Source of the DNA: HB2-32-21 sp003448675 | GTDB taxonomy: Bacteria > Pseudomonadota > Gammaproteobacteria > Pseudomonadales > Porticoccaceae | Direction: 5' to 3' | DNA: 64,000 nt | Assembly: GCA_041584755.1 (NCBI GenBank) | Contig: JBFHDK010000005.1 | Location: forward strand, 4,063-68,062 | Shown here: piece after piece, positions 27,022-37,248 of the stretch | Position numbering within the stretch: the first letter of the stretch is position 1 | How the letters are laid out: each line of letters begins with the position of its first letter | The notes under the pieces: generated by a model | The model's database searches: none | Seen by the model: the letters and a program-made list of their open reading frames with translations, nothing else | What the model was told of the DNA's origin: nothing | Program-made: the position numbers and the translations under genes

Positions 27022-27972
27022 TCAGACCAGATCATCCAGATAACGCTCTGCATCCAGGGCCGCCATGCAGCCGGTGCCCGCGGAAGTGACCGCCTGACGG
27101 TAGACGTGATCGGCGACATCGCCGGCGGCGAATACGCCAGGAATGCTAGTGCCGGTGGCATTCCCCGCCAAACCGCCTTTGGTGATAATGTAGCCGTTAC
27201 TCATATCCAGCTGGCTGGCAAAGATATCGGTGTTGGGTTTGTGGCCAATAGCGATAAATACGCCGCTCAGGTCGATGTCCGTGGCGCCTTCGTCCTGGGT
27301 GCTGGCGATTCGCATTCCGGTGACGCCGCTGTCATCGCCCAGGACTTCGGCCAGGGTGTGATTCCACTTGATAGTGATATTGCCGCTTTTGGCTTTTTCC
27401 AGAATCTTGTCCTGCATGATTTTTTCCGCACGCAGGGCATCGCGTCGATGCACCAGCACCACCTCGCTGCAGATATTGGATAGGTACAGGGCTTCTTCCA
27501 CCGCAGTATTGCCGCCGCCGACCACGGCTACCTTCTGATCACGGTAAAAGAAACCATCACACGTGGCGCAGGCGCTGACGCCTTTGCCCATGAAAGCCTC
27601 TTCCGAGGGCAGGCCCAGGTAGCTTGCCGAAGCGCCGGTGGCGATGATCAGGGCATCGCAGGTGTAGTGCTGACTTCCCCGCAGCACAAATGGCCGTTGT
27701 TCCAGGTCTACTTCTTCGATATGATCCAAAATTACTTTAGTATCAAAGCGTTCAGCATGTTTTTGCATGCGCGACATGAGCTCTGGGCCCTGGACACCTT
27801 CGTTATCGCCCGGCCAGTTGTCCACATCGGTAGTGGTGGTCAGTTGACCGCCCTGCTGAACCCCGGTAATAACCACGGGGTCGAGATTGGCCCGGGCGGC
27901 ATAGATGGCCGCGGACCAGCCGGCGGGGCCGGAGCCGAGGATGATAAGTCGGTGATGGGAATGCTCGACCAT
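27022..27972 (-). CDS. trxB: Thioredoxin reductase
   Basis: 316 aa. FAD-binding GSGPAGWSAAIYAAR (about 13-27), redox-active C135-AT-C138, NADPH site GGGNTAVEEALYL and the C-terminal FAD block GVFAAGDVADHVYRQ. It reduces thioredoxin with NADPH. It is divergent from ftsK and upstream of aat on the same strand (60-nt gap). Confidence 0.98.
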   Translation of the reverse strand: MVEHSHHRLIILGSGPAGWSAAIYAARANLDPVVITGVQQGGQLTTTTDVDNWPGDNEGVQGPELMSRMQKHAERFDTKVILDHIEEVDLEQRPFVLRGSQHYTCDALIIATGASASYLGLPSEEAFMGKGVSACATCDGFFYRDQKVAVVGGGNTAVEEALYLSNICSEVVLVHRRDALRAEKIMQDKILEKAKSGNITIKWNHTLAEVLGDDSGVTGMRIASTQDEGATDIDLSGVFIAIGHKPNTDIFASQLDMSNGYIITKGGLAGNATGTSIPGVFAAGDVADHVYRQAVTSAGTGCMAALDAERYLDDLV

Positions 27973-28047
27973 AATACTTGTGTATCTCCCGTCTGATGTT
28001 GTGGGTGTTTGACGCCCCGGCCTGTTGAACGGTGAAGCGAAGTGGGG

Positions 28048-28056
28048 TGCTATGAT
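28048..28056 (+). promoter_or_regulatory. Extended -10 promoter candidate for ftsK
   Basis: TGC-TATGAT forms an extended -10 about 95 nt before the ftsK start in the trxB-ftsK divergent region (27973-28149). No good -35 is needed for this class. Confidence 0.4.
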
Positions 28057-28149
28057 AATTAAAGCCTCGCTCGGAGGCCACGGGTGATAGCCCCAAAACC
28101 TGGCGATTCAGACAGCAGTGGAAACAACAAAAGGTGAGGTATAGGCGTT

Positions 28150-30552
28150 TTGGCAGCTTCGAAACCGGCGAATAAGACCAGAGCCGATCGCAAAAGGAAG
28201 GCATCGCCCCCGACCGATTCAGGGGGGGGGATATTGTCGCCCTGGCGACGCCGCCTGCTTCGCCAGGAAGGGGCCCTCCTGGGTTGGTTTGCTGTCAGTG
28301 CCTATATGTTGATTGCCCTGATCACTTATTCCAGACACGATCCCAGTTTTTCCTATACCGATGGCGATAAGGAGACTGTCCACAATGCCGCCGGAGTAGC
28401 CGGCGCGTGGCTCGCGGATATTTTTTACTCGCTAGCAGGTTGGTTGGCTTTTTTGTTTCCCATTCTGCTGATTCTACGTGCCTGGAATGTCTTCCAGCAG
28501 CGCAAAATTGAGGATGCGGGCTTTGATTGGGTGACGTTCTGCCTTCGTGGCGTGGGTCTGGTGCTGGTAATGACTACCGCGACAGCGCTAGCGGAGCTGC
28601 ACTATGGCGGGGATGAAACCACTTTACCCAATGGCGTTGGCGGCATACTTGGTAGCGCCGTGGGTGCGGCGACGGCCTCGGCGTTCAACTATGTCGGCGG
28701 CACACTGATTTTACTGACGATATTTTTATTCGGGGTAACCGTTTTTACCGACCTGTCCTGGCTGAAAGTCATTGACAATACCGGGCAGGCATCGCTGTTC
28801 ATTTACGGATTTATTCGAGACAAAATCAGCCATTGGTTGGCTCAGCGCCGGGAACGGGAGCGCTCCGAAGAGGCCAACGAGGTGCGCAAAACCACGGTCG
28901 AGAAAAAGATAAAGGCCAGGGCCGAGCGCCGGGAGCCGGTCATCAATACTCCGGAAAAAACACCGGCCACCAGTGTACGCCTGGAAAAAGAAAAGCAGGA
29001 GCCTCTGTTTAAAGAGCACTTTTCCGGGGAGCTGCCGCCCCTGGAGCTGTTGGACCGCAGTGGCGGCGCCAGCGACAAAGCTTTTTCCAAGGAGTCCCTG
29101 GAAGCCATGTCCCGCCTGCTGGAGCTCAAACTTCAGGATTTTGGTATTGAGGTGGAAGTGGTCGAAGTGCTGCCGGGGCCGGTGATCACTCGCTTCGAAG
29201 TGCAGCCGGCGCCGGGTGTTAAAGCCAGCCGTATTACTAATCTGGCCAGCGATCTGGCGCGATCGCTGGCGGTGGTCAGTGTACGGGTGGTGGAAGTGAT
29301 ACCGGGAAAGTCGGTGATTGGTATTGAAATTCCCAATGAGCACCGGGAGACCGTGTTTCTCGGTGATGTGTTGGCCAGCCCTGAATATGACGCCGCCAGA
29401 TCGGCGCTATCGCTGGCGCTAGGGCACGATATTTCCGGCCAGCCGGTCATCGCCGACCTCGCGAAAATGCCCCACCTGCTGGTGGCCGGTACCACTGGCT
29501 CGGGTAAGTCCGTCGGAATTAACGCCATGCTCCTGAGCCTCCTGTTCAAGGCCTCGCCCGATGATGTGCGCCTAATTCTGGTTGACCCGAAGATGCTGGA
29601 GCTTTCGGTCTACGACGATATCCCTCATCTGCTGACGCCGGTGATCACGGATATGAAAGATGCCGCCAGTGGCTTGCGCTGGTGCGTTGGGGAAATGGAG
29701 CGGCGTTACAAGTTGATGGCCGAGTTGGGGGTGCGTAATTTGGCCGGTTACAACCGTAAGGTGAAGGAGGCCAGCGAAGCTGGCGAGCCCATCCTCGATC
29801 CCTTCTGGCAGCCCGACCCCCTGACGGTTGTGGATGACGACTTTGAGTCCGCCAGCGCGCCGGAACTGGGCAAATTACCCAATATCGTGGTGGTGATCGA
29901 CGAGTTTGCCGACATGATGATGATCGTCGGCAAAAAGGTTGAGCAACTGATTGCCCGTATCGCCCAGAAAGCCCGCGCCGCCGGCATTCATCTTATTTTG
30001 GCGACCCAGCGACCTTCCGTGGATGTTATCACCGGGCTCATCAAGGCCAATGTGCCTACTCGCATTGCCTTTCAGGTTTCCTCCAAAATCGATTCCCGCA
30101 CCATACTCGATCAGGGCGGCGCCGAGCAGCTTCTTGGTCACGGTGACATGCTCTATTTGCCCGCGGGTACCGGTGTCCCAGTGCGGGTACATGGCGCCTT
30201 TGTCGATGACCATGAGGTGCACAAGGTGGTGGCCGAATTGAAAGCCCGTGGCGAGCCGGATTATCTGGATGAGATTACCGACGAGCAAAGCACTGCGGGT
30301 ATTCCCGTACCCGGTTACAGCGGTGGCGACGAGAATGGTGAGGAGGATCCCGAGAGCGATGCACTCTATGATGAGGCGGTCAACTTTGTCATTGAAAGCC
30401 GTCGGGCGTCGATTTCCTCGGTGCAGCGCAAGCTGCGTGTCGGTTACAACCGGGCGGCGCGTCTGATCGAAGCCATGGAAGCGGCCGGCGTGGTCAGTGA
30501 AATGGGCACCAACGGTAACCGCGAGGTGCTCGTGCCCAACCGCAGCGCCTAG
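28150..30552 (+). CDS. ftsK: DNA translocase FtsK
   Basis: 800 aa. Four N-terminal membrane helices (about 35-190), a charged linker, the RecA-like motor with Walker A G447-TTGSGK-S454 and DEFADMMMI, and a C-terminal gamma winged-helix (residues about 735-795) that reads KOPS. It anchors at the septum, moves chromosome ends and activates XerCD at dif. The start is TTG: an in-frame TGA lies at 28135, an AAGGTGAGG site precedes it, and the next Met is inside a helix. The short linker is normal for pseudomonad-type FtsK. Confidence 0.97.
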   Translation: MAASKPANKTRADRKRKASPPTDSGGGILSPWRRRLLRQEGALLGWFAVSAYMLIALITYSRHDPSFSYTDGDKETVHNAAGVAGAWLADIFYSLAGWLAFLFPILLILRAWNVFQQRKIEDAGFDWVTFCLRGVGLVLVMTTATALAELHYGGDETTLPNGVGGILGSAVGAATASAFNYVGGTLILLTIFLFGVTVFTDLSWLKVIDNTGQASLFIYGFIRDKISHWLAQRRERERSEEANEVRKTTVEKKIKARAERREPVINTPEKTPATSVRLEKEKQEPLFKEHFSGELPPLELLDRSGGASDKAFSKESLEAMSRLLELKLQDFGIEVEVVEVLPGPVITRFEVQPAPGVKASRITNLASDLARSLAVVSVRVVEVIPGKSVIGIEIPNEHRETVFLGDVLASPEYDAARSALSLALGHDISGQPVIADLAKMPHLLVAGTTGSGKSVGINAMLLSLLFKASPDDVRLILVDPKMLELSVYDDIPHLLTPVITDMKDAASGLRWCVGEMERRYKLMAELGVRNLAGYNRKVKEASEAGEPILDPFWQPDPLTVVDDDFESASAPELGKLPNIVVVIDEFADMMMIVGKKVEQLIARIAQKARAAGIHLILATQRPSVDVITGLIKANVPTRIAFQVSSKIDSRTILDQGGAEQLLGHGDMLYLPAGTGVPVRVHGAFVDDHEVHKVVAELKARGEPDYLDEITDEQSTAGIPVPGYSGGDENGEEDPESDALYDEAVNFVIESRRASISSVQRKLRVGYNRAARLIEAMEAAGVVSEMGTNGNREVLVPNRSA

Positions 30553-30569
30553 GGTATTTTTTTACTAAT

Positions 30570-31223
30570 ATGAGGTTGTTAATTGCTTTTATTATGACTT
30601 CCATGGTGGGGCCCGCCGTCCGGGGGGATACCGGAAATCAGGCGCTCACGGCTCTGAAAGGTTGCCTGGGTGATCTCCACAGCGTTAGCGCCAACTTCCA
30701 GCAGCAGCTTTATGCCAGCGATGGTTATCTGGTCCAGGATAACAGTGGCAGCATGGTGGTGGCGGCGCCGGGCAGGATTCGCTGGCTGGTAGAAAGCCCC
30801 ATGGAGCAGTGGGTCATCAGTGATGGCTCGACCCTGTGGTTGTACGACCCGGATCTCGAACAGGTAATTATCCGGCCCTTTGATCAAAATCTCGCCGAAG
30901 CGCCTGCTCTTCTATTGACCGGCGATACCGAGCAACTGGGTGGTGCTTTTCTGGTTGACTTCGCAGTTGTTGATGGCGAACAGTCAAAACCCGAGGATGC
31001 CAAAGGCTGCCATTTCAAACTGACACCCCGTGATGAGCAGAGCCTTTATCGGGAACTCACACTGTCGTTGAATGAGGGTCTGCCGGTCGGCATAACGATT
31101 GTCGACTCCCTTGAACAGCGTACCCGGATCAGCTTTGACAACGCCGTGCTCAATGGCGAGGTCGATGCAAACCTGTTTACCTTTGAACCACCGCCGGGCG
31201 TTGACGTCATTCATGATGGCTGA
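30570..31223 (+). CDS. lolA: Outer-membrane lipoprotein carrier protein LolA
   Basis: 217 aa. An N-terminal signal peptide (about 1-19) precedes a periplasmic LolA fold with SANFQQQLYASDGYLVQDNSGSM-like strands and WVISDGSTLWLYDPDLEQV. It ferries lipoproteins from LolCDE to LolB. It follows ftsK by 17 nt and its end overlaps the rarA start. Confidence 0.95.
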   Translation: MRLLIAFIMTSMVGPAVRGDTGNQALTALKGCLGDLHSVSANFQQQLYASDGYLVQDNSGSMVVAAPGRIRWLVESPMEQWVISDGSTLWLYDPDLEQVIIRPFDQNLAEAPALLLTGDTEQLGGAFLVDFAVVDGEQSKPEDAKGCHFKLTPRDEQSLYRELTLSLNEGLPVGITIVDSLEQRTRISFDNAVLNGEVDANLFTFEPPPGVDVIHDG

Positions 31224-32568
31224 AAGTCTGTTTTCTCAGTCCGTATATCAACCACTGGCGGCGCGCATGCGACCACAGAGCGTCGATGAGTTTGTGGGGC
31301 AGCATCACCTCCTGGGTGAGGGTAAGGCGCTACGTCAGGCGATTGTTTCCGGTGAACTGCACTCAATGATTACGTGGGGGCCGCCGGGAGTCGGCAAAAC
31401 CACGCTGGCAAAAATGATCGCCCACACCGCCGATGCCAACTTTCTGGCGATTTCCGCCGTGCTCTCCGGGGTTAAGGAGATTCGCCAGGCCGTCGCCAGG
31501 GCGGAGGAAGAACGGGATACGCGGGGTCGTAAAACCATCCTGTTTGTTGATGAAGTGCACCGCTTCAATAAATCCCAGCAGGATGCCTTTCTGCCCTATG
31601 TGGAAAACGGCACGGTGATTTTTATTGGCGCTACCACCGAAAACCCTTCCTTTGAACTGAATAACGCACTGTTGTCCCGTTGCCGGGTTTATGTCTTGAA
31701 GCCGCTGGAAGGCGGGGATTTGTCCCGGGTGCTGGATCGCGCCCTGAGCGACAGCGACAAAGGCCTGGGTGGGCGTTATAAGGTAAGCCAGGAAGCACGC
31801 GATCTGTTAATAAACGCCGCCGATGGCGACGCCCGTCGTGTGCTCAATCTTCTGGAAATCGCCAGTGATCTGCTCGACGGGACAGGGTCTGAACCGGCGC
31901 TTATCGAGCAAGCATTGGTGGAACAGGTGCTGGTCAGTAGCCACCGACGCTTCGACAAGGGTGGCGAATATTTTTATGACCAGATCTCCGCACTGCACAA
32001 GGCAGTGCGCGGCTCGTCACCAGATGCCGCCCTCTACTGGTTAGCGCGCATGCTGGATGGCGGCTGCGACCCACTATACGTTGCCCGGCGCGTACTGCGC
32101 ATGGCCAGCGAGGATGTGGGCAATGCCGATCCGAGGGCTTTGCGGATTGCCCTGGATGCCTGGGAGGTGCAGGAGCGCCTTGGCAGCCCCGAAGGTGAGC
32201 TGGCCATTGCCCAGGCCGTGGTCTACATGGCGGTGGCGCCAAAGAGTAACGCGGTGTACAAGGCCTTTGGCGCTGCTAGCAAGGATGTTCGCGCCACTGG
32301 CAGTCTGGAGGTGCCCCTGCATATTCGCAATGCGCCCACCCGATTGATGAAAGAACTGGATTACGGCGCTGACTATCGCTACGCCCATGACGAAGACGAA
32401 GGCTTCGCAGCAGGGGAGAATTACTTCCCGGAAGCGTTGTCGGCTCAGCAATACTATTTTCCCAGCAACCGGGGCATGGAAATTCAGATCGCTGAAAAGC
32501 TCCGGCGTTTACGAGAGTTGAATGCTGCCAGCCCACGCCAGCGTTACAAACGTGGGGAGGGTGATTAA
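31216..32568 (+). CDS. rarA: Replication-associated recombination protein A (MgsA/RarA AAA+ ATPase)
   Basis: 450 aa from the ATG at 31216 (a second ATG at 31213 is possible). Starts farther upstream would lie inside lolA. Walker A GPPGVGKTTLAK, Walker B DEVHRFNKSQQDAFLP, and the SRCRVYVLKPL sensor region are visible, then the RarA C-terminal tetramerisation domain. It acts at stalled forks. The stop overlaps the crcB start (TAATG). Confidence 0.96.
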   Translation: MAESLFSQSVYQPLAARMRPQSVDEFVGQHHLLGEGKALRQAIVSGELHSMITWGPPGVGKTTLAKMIAHTADANFLAISAVLSGVKEIRQAVARAEEERDTRGRKTILFVDEVHRFNKSQQDAFLPYVENGTVIFIGATTENPSFELNNALLSRCRVYVLKPLEGGDLSRVLDRALSDSDKGLGGRYKVSQEARDLLINAADGDARRVLNLLEIASDLLDGTGSEPALIEQALVEQVLVSSHRRFDKGGEYFYDQISALHKAVRGSSPDAALYWLARMLDGGCDPLYVARRVLRMASEDVGNADPRALRIALDAWEVQERLGSPEGELAIAQAVVYMAVAPKSNAVYKAFGAASKDVRATGSLEVPLHIRNAPTRLMKELDYGADYRYAHDEDEGFAAGENYFPEALSAQQYYFPSNRGMEIQIAEKLRRLRELNAASPRQRYKRGEGD

Positions 32569-32939
32569 TGCAATGGCTGGCTGTTGCCATGGGCGGTGCG
32601 CTGGGCGCTGTGGGTCGCTATGGCATTAATGCCCTGGTGTATTCCCTGATGGGTACCCGGTTTCCGCTGGGTACCCTGGTGGTCAATGTGCTTGGTTCCC
32701 TGCTGATGGGCGTGTTTTATGTGCTAATTGTCGAGCGCCAGATGCTGCCCGGGCCCTGGCGAGAGTTTATAATGATTGGCTTGCTGGGTGCGTTTACCAC
32801 ATTTTCGGCTTTTTCCCTGGATATCCTGTCGCTGTGGGAAGGTGGGCATGTGGCGCTGGCGCTTATTTATGTGCTCGCCAGTGTGGTGTTATGTGTCATC
32901 GCGGCCCTGGCGGCTATCGCGCTGACACGGCTTTTTTAA
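32568..32939 (+). CDS. crcB: Fluoride exporter CrcB/Fluc
   Basis: 123 aa with four membrane helices. Signature blocks GALGAVGRYGIN, FPLGTLVVNVLGS and GAFTTFSAFSLD carry the asparagine and phenylalanines that line Fluc channels. It exports fluoride as a dual-topology dimer. No fluoride riboswitch is apparent; it is carried in the lolA-rarA operon. Confidence 0.95.
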   Translation: MQWLAVAMGGALGAVGRYGINALVYSLMGTRFPLGTLVVNVLGSLLMGVFYVLIVERQMLPGPWREFIMIGLLGAFTTFSAFSLDILSLWEGGHVALALIYVLASVVLCVIAALAAIALTRLF

Positions 32940-33030
32940 CGAAAGGCCATTGACGATAAGCCCTGAATCATAAATTTTAATCCTGCTGCTTATGCCAGGT
33001 AGCGCTCGACCCTGAACCGGAATTATTCCC

Positions 33031-34305
33031 ATGCTTGACCCGAAAGCCGTTCGCTCGGATACCACCACCATTGCCGCTGCCCTGGAGAAAAAGGGCTTTC
33101 AACTGGATGTTGCTCAACTGGAAAGTTTGGAAGAGCAGCGCAAGGTGTTGCAGGTGGAAGTGGAAAGCCTGCAGGCCCAGCGCAACAAGCGCTCCAAATC
33201 CATTGGCCAGGCCAAGGCGGCGGGGGAGGACATTGAGCCCTTGCTGGCCGAGGTCAATGAACTGAAAAGCCAGCTGGAACAAATTGACGGCAAGCTCAAC
33301 GACATCCAGGCACGGCTCGATGACATCCTCTGGGGCATCCCGAATATTCCCGACCCGCAAGTGCCCGAAGGCGCCAGTGAGGACGACAACGTTGAGATAC
33401 ACCGCTGGGGCGAGGTTCCCAGTTTTGATTTCGAGGTGCGTGACCACGTGGACCTGGGCGCGGGCTCTGGCCAACTGGATTTTGAGGGGGCCAGTAAAAT
33501 CACCGGCTCGCGCTTTGCCGTGATGCACGATCAACTGGCGCTGATGCATCGGGCCCTGATCCAGTTTATGCTCAATACTCATACCCAGGAGCATGGCTAC
33601 CGGGAAGTCTATGTGCCTTTTGTGGTTAACAGCGACTCCCTGCGCGGCACCGGCCAACTGCCCAAGTTCGAGGAAGACCTGTTTAAGCTCCATGGTGATC
33701 AGGCTTTTTATCTGATTCCGACGGCGGAAGTGCCGGTGACCAACCTGCTGCGGGATGAAATTGTGCCCGCCGACGCCCTGCCCATGAAATTTGTCTGCCA
33801 TAGCCCTTGCTTTCGCAGCGAGGCTGGCAGTTATGGTCGTGACACTCGAGGCATGATTCGCCAGCATCAGTTCGAAAAAGTAGAGCTGGTACAGTTTATG
33901 AAGCCAGAGGATTCCGAAGGCGCCCTGGAATCCCTGCGTGAGCACGCCGAAACCATTCTGCAAAAGCTCGGCCTCCCTTACCGAGCGGTCATGCTTTGCG
34001 GTGGCGATCTCGGTTTCTCCGCCGCCCGCACTTATGATCTGGAAGTCTGGCTGCCTTCACAGGCTACCTACCGGGAAATTTCTTCATGCAGTAATTTTCG
34101 GGATTTTCAGGCCCGGCGCATGAAGGCCCGCTGGCGTAACCCAGAAGCCAAAAAGCCGGAATTACTTCATACCATCAATGGCTCGGGTCTGGCGGTGGGG
34201 CGCACGCTGATCGCTATTATGGAAAACTTCCAGCAGGCCGATGGTTCGATTACCGTACCCGAAGTGCTGAGGCCCTATATGGGTGGGCTGGAGCGAATCT
34301 CCTGA
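33031..34305 (+). CDS. serS: Seryl-tRNA synthetase
   Basis: 424 aa. N-terminal antiparallel coiled coil (about 30-100) that grips the long variable arm of tRNA-Ser, then class II catalytic motifs (FRSEAGSYGRDTRGMIRQHQF motif 2; GSGLAVGRTLIAIMEN motif 3). It lies 91 nt after crcB. Confidence 0.98.
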   Translation: MLDPKAVRSDTTTIAAALEKKGFQLDVAQLESLEEQRKVLQVEVESLQAQRNKRSKSIGQAKAAGEDIEPLLAEVNELKSQLEQIDGKLNDIQARLDDILWGIPNIPDPQVPEGASEDDNVEIHRWGEVPSFDFEVRDHVDLGAGSGQLDFEGASKITGSRFAVMHDQLALMHRALIQFMLNTHTQEHGYREVYVPFVVNSDSLRGTGQLPKFEEDLFKLHGDQAFYLIPTAEVPVTNLLRDEIVPADALPMKFVCHSPCFRSEAGSYGRDTRGMIRQHQFEKVELVQFMKPEDSEGALESLREHAETILQKLGLPYRAVMLCGGDLGFSAARTYDLEVWLPSQATYREISSCSNFRDFQARRMKARWRNPEAKKPELLHTINGSGLAVGRTLIAIMENFQQADGSITVPEVLRPYMGGLERIS

Positions 34306-34336
34306 ACTTTCGAGCGATTTTTAAATCCAGATTGTT

Positions 34337-35767
34337 ATGAATTATTTGCCCCTGTTTCACCGTATTCAGGGCCGCACCTGTCTGGTGGTCGGTGGCGGCC
34401 AGGTGGCGTTGCGCAAACTGCGAATTCTCACGGAGGCCGGTGCCCATATTGTTATGGTTGCACCCGAGGTGGATGAAGCCGTGGCACAACTCCTTAAGGC
34501 TTATCAGCAAGCTCGGAGTGCCAATGTCGCAGTTATTAGACAGCGGGAGTTTATCGAGACGGATCTGGATGGTGTGGTGCTGGCGGTTGCCGCGACCGCC
34601 GACCAAACGGTTAACACGCAAGTGTCGCAACAGGCTCAGGCGCGCAATATCGCCGTCAATGTGGTGGATCAGCCGGAGCTGTGCACCGTGATTTTTCCCG
34701 CCGTGATTGATCGTTCGCCGGTGCAGGTGGCCATCAGTTCTGGCGGCGCCAGCCCGGTGCTGGTGCGCCAGTTGCGCGGGCAGTTGGAAGCCCTGTTGCC
34801 TGCGGCATTGGGCAGGCTGGCGGAATTGGCCGGCAGGTTTCGCCACCGGGTTCAGGCACGTATCGCCGATGGTGGTGCTCGGCGCCGGTTTTGGGAATCA
34901 GCGCTTGAAGGGGAAATCCCCGAGCGGGTGTATGCCGGTGACACTGACGGCGCGGAAAGCGCCCTGGAGCAGGCTCTCGCTATTGCAGAGGCTACCGGGG
35001 AAGGTCAGGCCCAAAGCCATAAAGGCGAAGTCTATCTGGTGGGCGCGGGGCCGGGCGATCCCGACTTGCTGACCTTTCGGGCTTTGCGCCTGATGCAGCA
35101 GGCCGATGTGGTGCTCTACGATCGTTTGGTGTCGCCGGGTGTGCTGGCCATGGTGCGGCGCGATGCCGCGCAGATTTATGTTGGCAAACGTGCCGGCTGC
35201 CACAGCCTAAGCCAGCCGGAAATCAACGACAAATTGATCGAACTGGCCCGGGATGGCAAACGGGTGCTACGCCTCAAGGGCGGTGATCCCTTTATTTTTG
35301 GTCGCGGTGGCGAGGAGATTGAACGCCTGAGCGGTGCCGGTATCACTTTTCAGGTGGTGCCCGGCATCACCGCCGCTACGGGCTGTGCTAGCTACGCGGG
35401 TATTCCACTTACCCACCGGGATTGTGCCCAATCGGTTCGTTTTATTGCTGGGCACAAGCAGGACGGCAAGCTGGAACTGGACTGGTCCAATCTGGTCAAC
35501 GATAACGAAACCCTGGTTTTCTATATGAGCCTCAGGGGCCTGGAAGATATCTGCAGTAAGCTAAGGGAACATGGCATGCCAGCGGATATGCCTGCGGCGC
35601 TGGTGGCGAAAGGCACACTACCCGAACAGCGAGTATTGGTGGGTGATCTGCAAAGCTTGCCGATCCAGGTTCGGGATAGCGGGGTGCGGGCACCGACCCT
35701 GCTGATTATCGGCCGGGTGGTGGGCCTGCGAGGCAAACTGAACTGGTTCAAGGGAACAAAGGAATAA
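34337..35767 (+). CDS. cysG: Trifunctional sirohaem synthase CysG
   Basis: 476 aa fusion. Residues 1-210 are the NAD-dependent precorrin-2 dehydrogenase/sirohydrochlorin ferrochelatase (CLVVGGGQVALRK). Residues about 230-470 are the uroporphyrinogen III methyltransferase (YLVGAGPGDPDLLTFRAL; RLKGGDPFIFGRGGEE). It makes sirohaem for sulfite/nitrite reductases. It is three bases from the next gene. Confidence 0.98.
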   Translation: MNYLPLFHRIQGRTCLVVGGGQVALRKLRILTEAGAHIVMVAPEVDEAVAQLLKAYQQARSANVAVIRQREFIETDLDGVVLAVAATADQTVNTQVSQQAQARNIAVNVVDQPELCTVIFPAVIDRSPVQVAISSGGASPVLVRQLRGQLEALLPAALGRLAELAGRFRHRVQARIADGGARRRFWESALEGEIPERVYAGDTDGAESALEQALAIAEATGEGQAQSHKGEVYLVGAGPGDPDLLTFRALRLMQQADVVLYDRLVSPGVLAMVRRDAAQIYVGKRAGCHSLSQPEINDKLIELARDGKRVLRLKGGDPFIFGRGGEEIERLSGAGITFQVVPGITAATGCASYAGIPLTHRDCAQSVRFIAGHKQDGKLELDWSNLVNDNETLVFYMSLRGLEDICSKLREHGMPADMPAALVAKGTLPEQRVLVGDLQSLPIQVRDSGVRAPTLLIIGRVVGLRGKLNWFKGTKE

Positions 35768-35770
35768 GCA

Positions 35771-37123
35771 ATGGCTGAATACGACTACGACCTGTTTGTT
35801 ATCGGCGCCGGCTCCGGCGGTGTGAGGGCCGCGCGTATGTCAGCCAGTTACGGCGCCCGCGTCGCCATTGCCGAGCAGCAATACCTGGGCGGCACCTGTG
35901 TCAACGTCGGTTGCGTGCCGAAAAAACTGTTTGTCTACGCCTCGGAATTTCACGGAGAATTTTCCAGCGCCGCTGGCTTTGGCTGGCAGGTGCCCTCGAC
36001 CAGTTTTGACTGGCCCACTCTGCGGGATAACAAAAACGTGGAAATCGAGCGTTTAAACGGCATTTACGGACGTCTGCTGGACCAGGCCGGGGTGGAACTT
36101 TTTAATGGCCGAGCGGTAATTGCCGGGCCTAACGAGGTCGCCATTGGTGAGCAAAAAATCAGTGCCCGCTATATTCTCGTGTGTCCAGGCGGGCGTCCCT
36201 TTGTGCCGGAGTTTCCCGGCGCCGAGCACGTAGTTACCTCGGATCAGGCGTTTTATCTCGACCACCTGCCCGAAGTCATCACCATCGTCGGCGGCGGTTA
36301 TATCGCCGTTGAATTTGCCGGTATCTTTGCCGGCCTCGGTGTGCGGACTCACCTGGTGTATCGCGGGGCGCTGTTTCTCAGGGGCTTTGATCAGGACTTG
36401 CGGGAAACCCTGGCCGAGCAGATGGCGGAAAAGGGTATCGAGCTGCATTTCAATACCGACGTCACCGCCGTCGAGCGGCAGGGCGACTTGCATCGGGTTC
36501 AATTGTCCAGTGGCGAAAGCCTGAGCTGCGGTTTGGTGATGTACGCCACCGGCAGGCGACCCGCGACGAATAACATGGGCCTGGAAAACACTGCGGTCAA
36601 ACTCAATGAGAAGGGCGCCATCGAGGTGGATCAATATTTTCAAACCGCCGAGCCTTCCATCTACGCTCTCGGCGATGTGATCGGACGTATGGAACTGACC
36701 CCGGTCGCCATTCGAGAGGGCATAATTCTTGCGGCCAACCTGTTTAATGGCGGCTCCGACACCATGGATTATGATTTTATTCCTACGGCGGTTTTCAGCC
36801 AGCCGAATCTGGGCACCGTCGGATATACCGAAGCCGAGGCCAGGGAGCTGTTTGGACAGGTGGATATTTACCGCACCAAATTTACCCCCATGAAACAAAG
36901 CCTGGGTGGCGGTGCGGAAAAAATGCTGATGAAGCTGGTCGTCGATGCGCAAACCGACCGGGTGGTAGGCTGCCACATGCTCGGCGAAGGTGCTGGCGAA
37001 ATTATTCAGGGCCTTGCCGTGGCGGTAAAAGCAGGTGCTACCAAGGCCGATTTTGACGCCACCGTGGGCATTCATCCCACGGCCGCCGAAGAATTTGTCA
37101 CCTTGCGGGAACCGATCACTTAG
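35771..37123 (+). CDS. gor: Glutathione-disulfide reductase (class I flavoprotein disulfide reductase)
   Basis: 450 aa. FAD motif GAGSGGVRAARM (about 12-23), redox pair C43-VNVG-C48 in GTCVNVGCVPKK, NAD(P) motif GGGYIAVEFAGIFAGLG with a following TH/R region, and HPTAAEEFVT near the C-terminus with the catalytic His. The sequence fits glutathione reductase rather than lipoamide dehydrogenase or mercuric reductase. It starts 3 nt after cysG. Confidence 0.93.
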   Translation: MAEYDYDLFVIGAGSGGVRAARMSASYGARVAIAEQQYLGGTCVNVGCVPKKLFVYASEFHGEFSSAAGFGWQVPSTSFDWPTLRDNKNVEIERLNGIYGRLLDQAGVELFNGRAVIAGPNEVAIGEQKISARYILVCPGGRPFVPEFPGAEHVVTSDQAFYLDHLPEVITIVGGGYIAVEFAGIFAGLGVRTHLVYRGALFLRGFDQDLRETLAEQMAEKGIELHFNTDVTAVERQGDLHRVQLSSGESLSCGLVMYATGRRPATNNMGLENTAVKLNEKGAIEVDQYFQTAEPSIYALGDVIGRMELTPVAIREGIILAANLFNGGSDTMDYDFIPTAVFSQPNLGTVGYTEAEARELFGQVDIYRTKFTPMKQSLGGGAEKMLMKLVVDAQTDRVVGCHMLGEGAGEIIQGLAVAVKAGATKADFDATVGIHPTAAEEFVTLREPIT

Positions 37124-37183
37124 GCTTTGTTGCGACCTTTTTTCGCGCCCACCTAACTGGAAAAACCTAAAATAAGCGAAAAT

Positions 37184-37211
37184 AATAAAGGCCACATAAG
37201 TGGCCTTTATT
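37184..37211. terminator. Bidirectional terminator between gor and the alcohol dehydrogenase gene
   Basis: Perfect 12-bp stem AATAAAGGCCAC/GTGGCCTTTATT with loop ATAA, with A/T tracts on both arms. It separates two convergent genes. Confidence 0.88.
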
Positions 37212-37248
37212 GTTAGAGCATGCAGCGCTCAAAGCGCGCGAGGGAAAC

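Noticed and set aside
36053..37195. Minus-strand open frame opposite gor (380 codons)
   Set aside because: Antisense to a clear glutathione reductase; no motif and no ribosome site.
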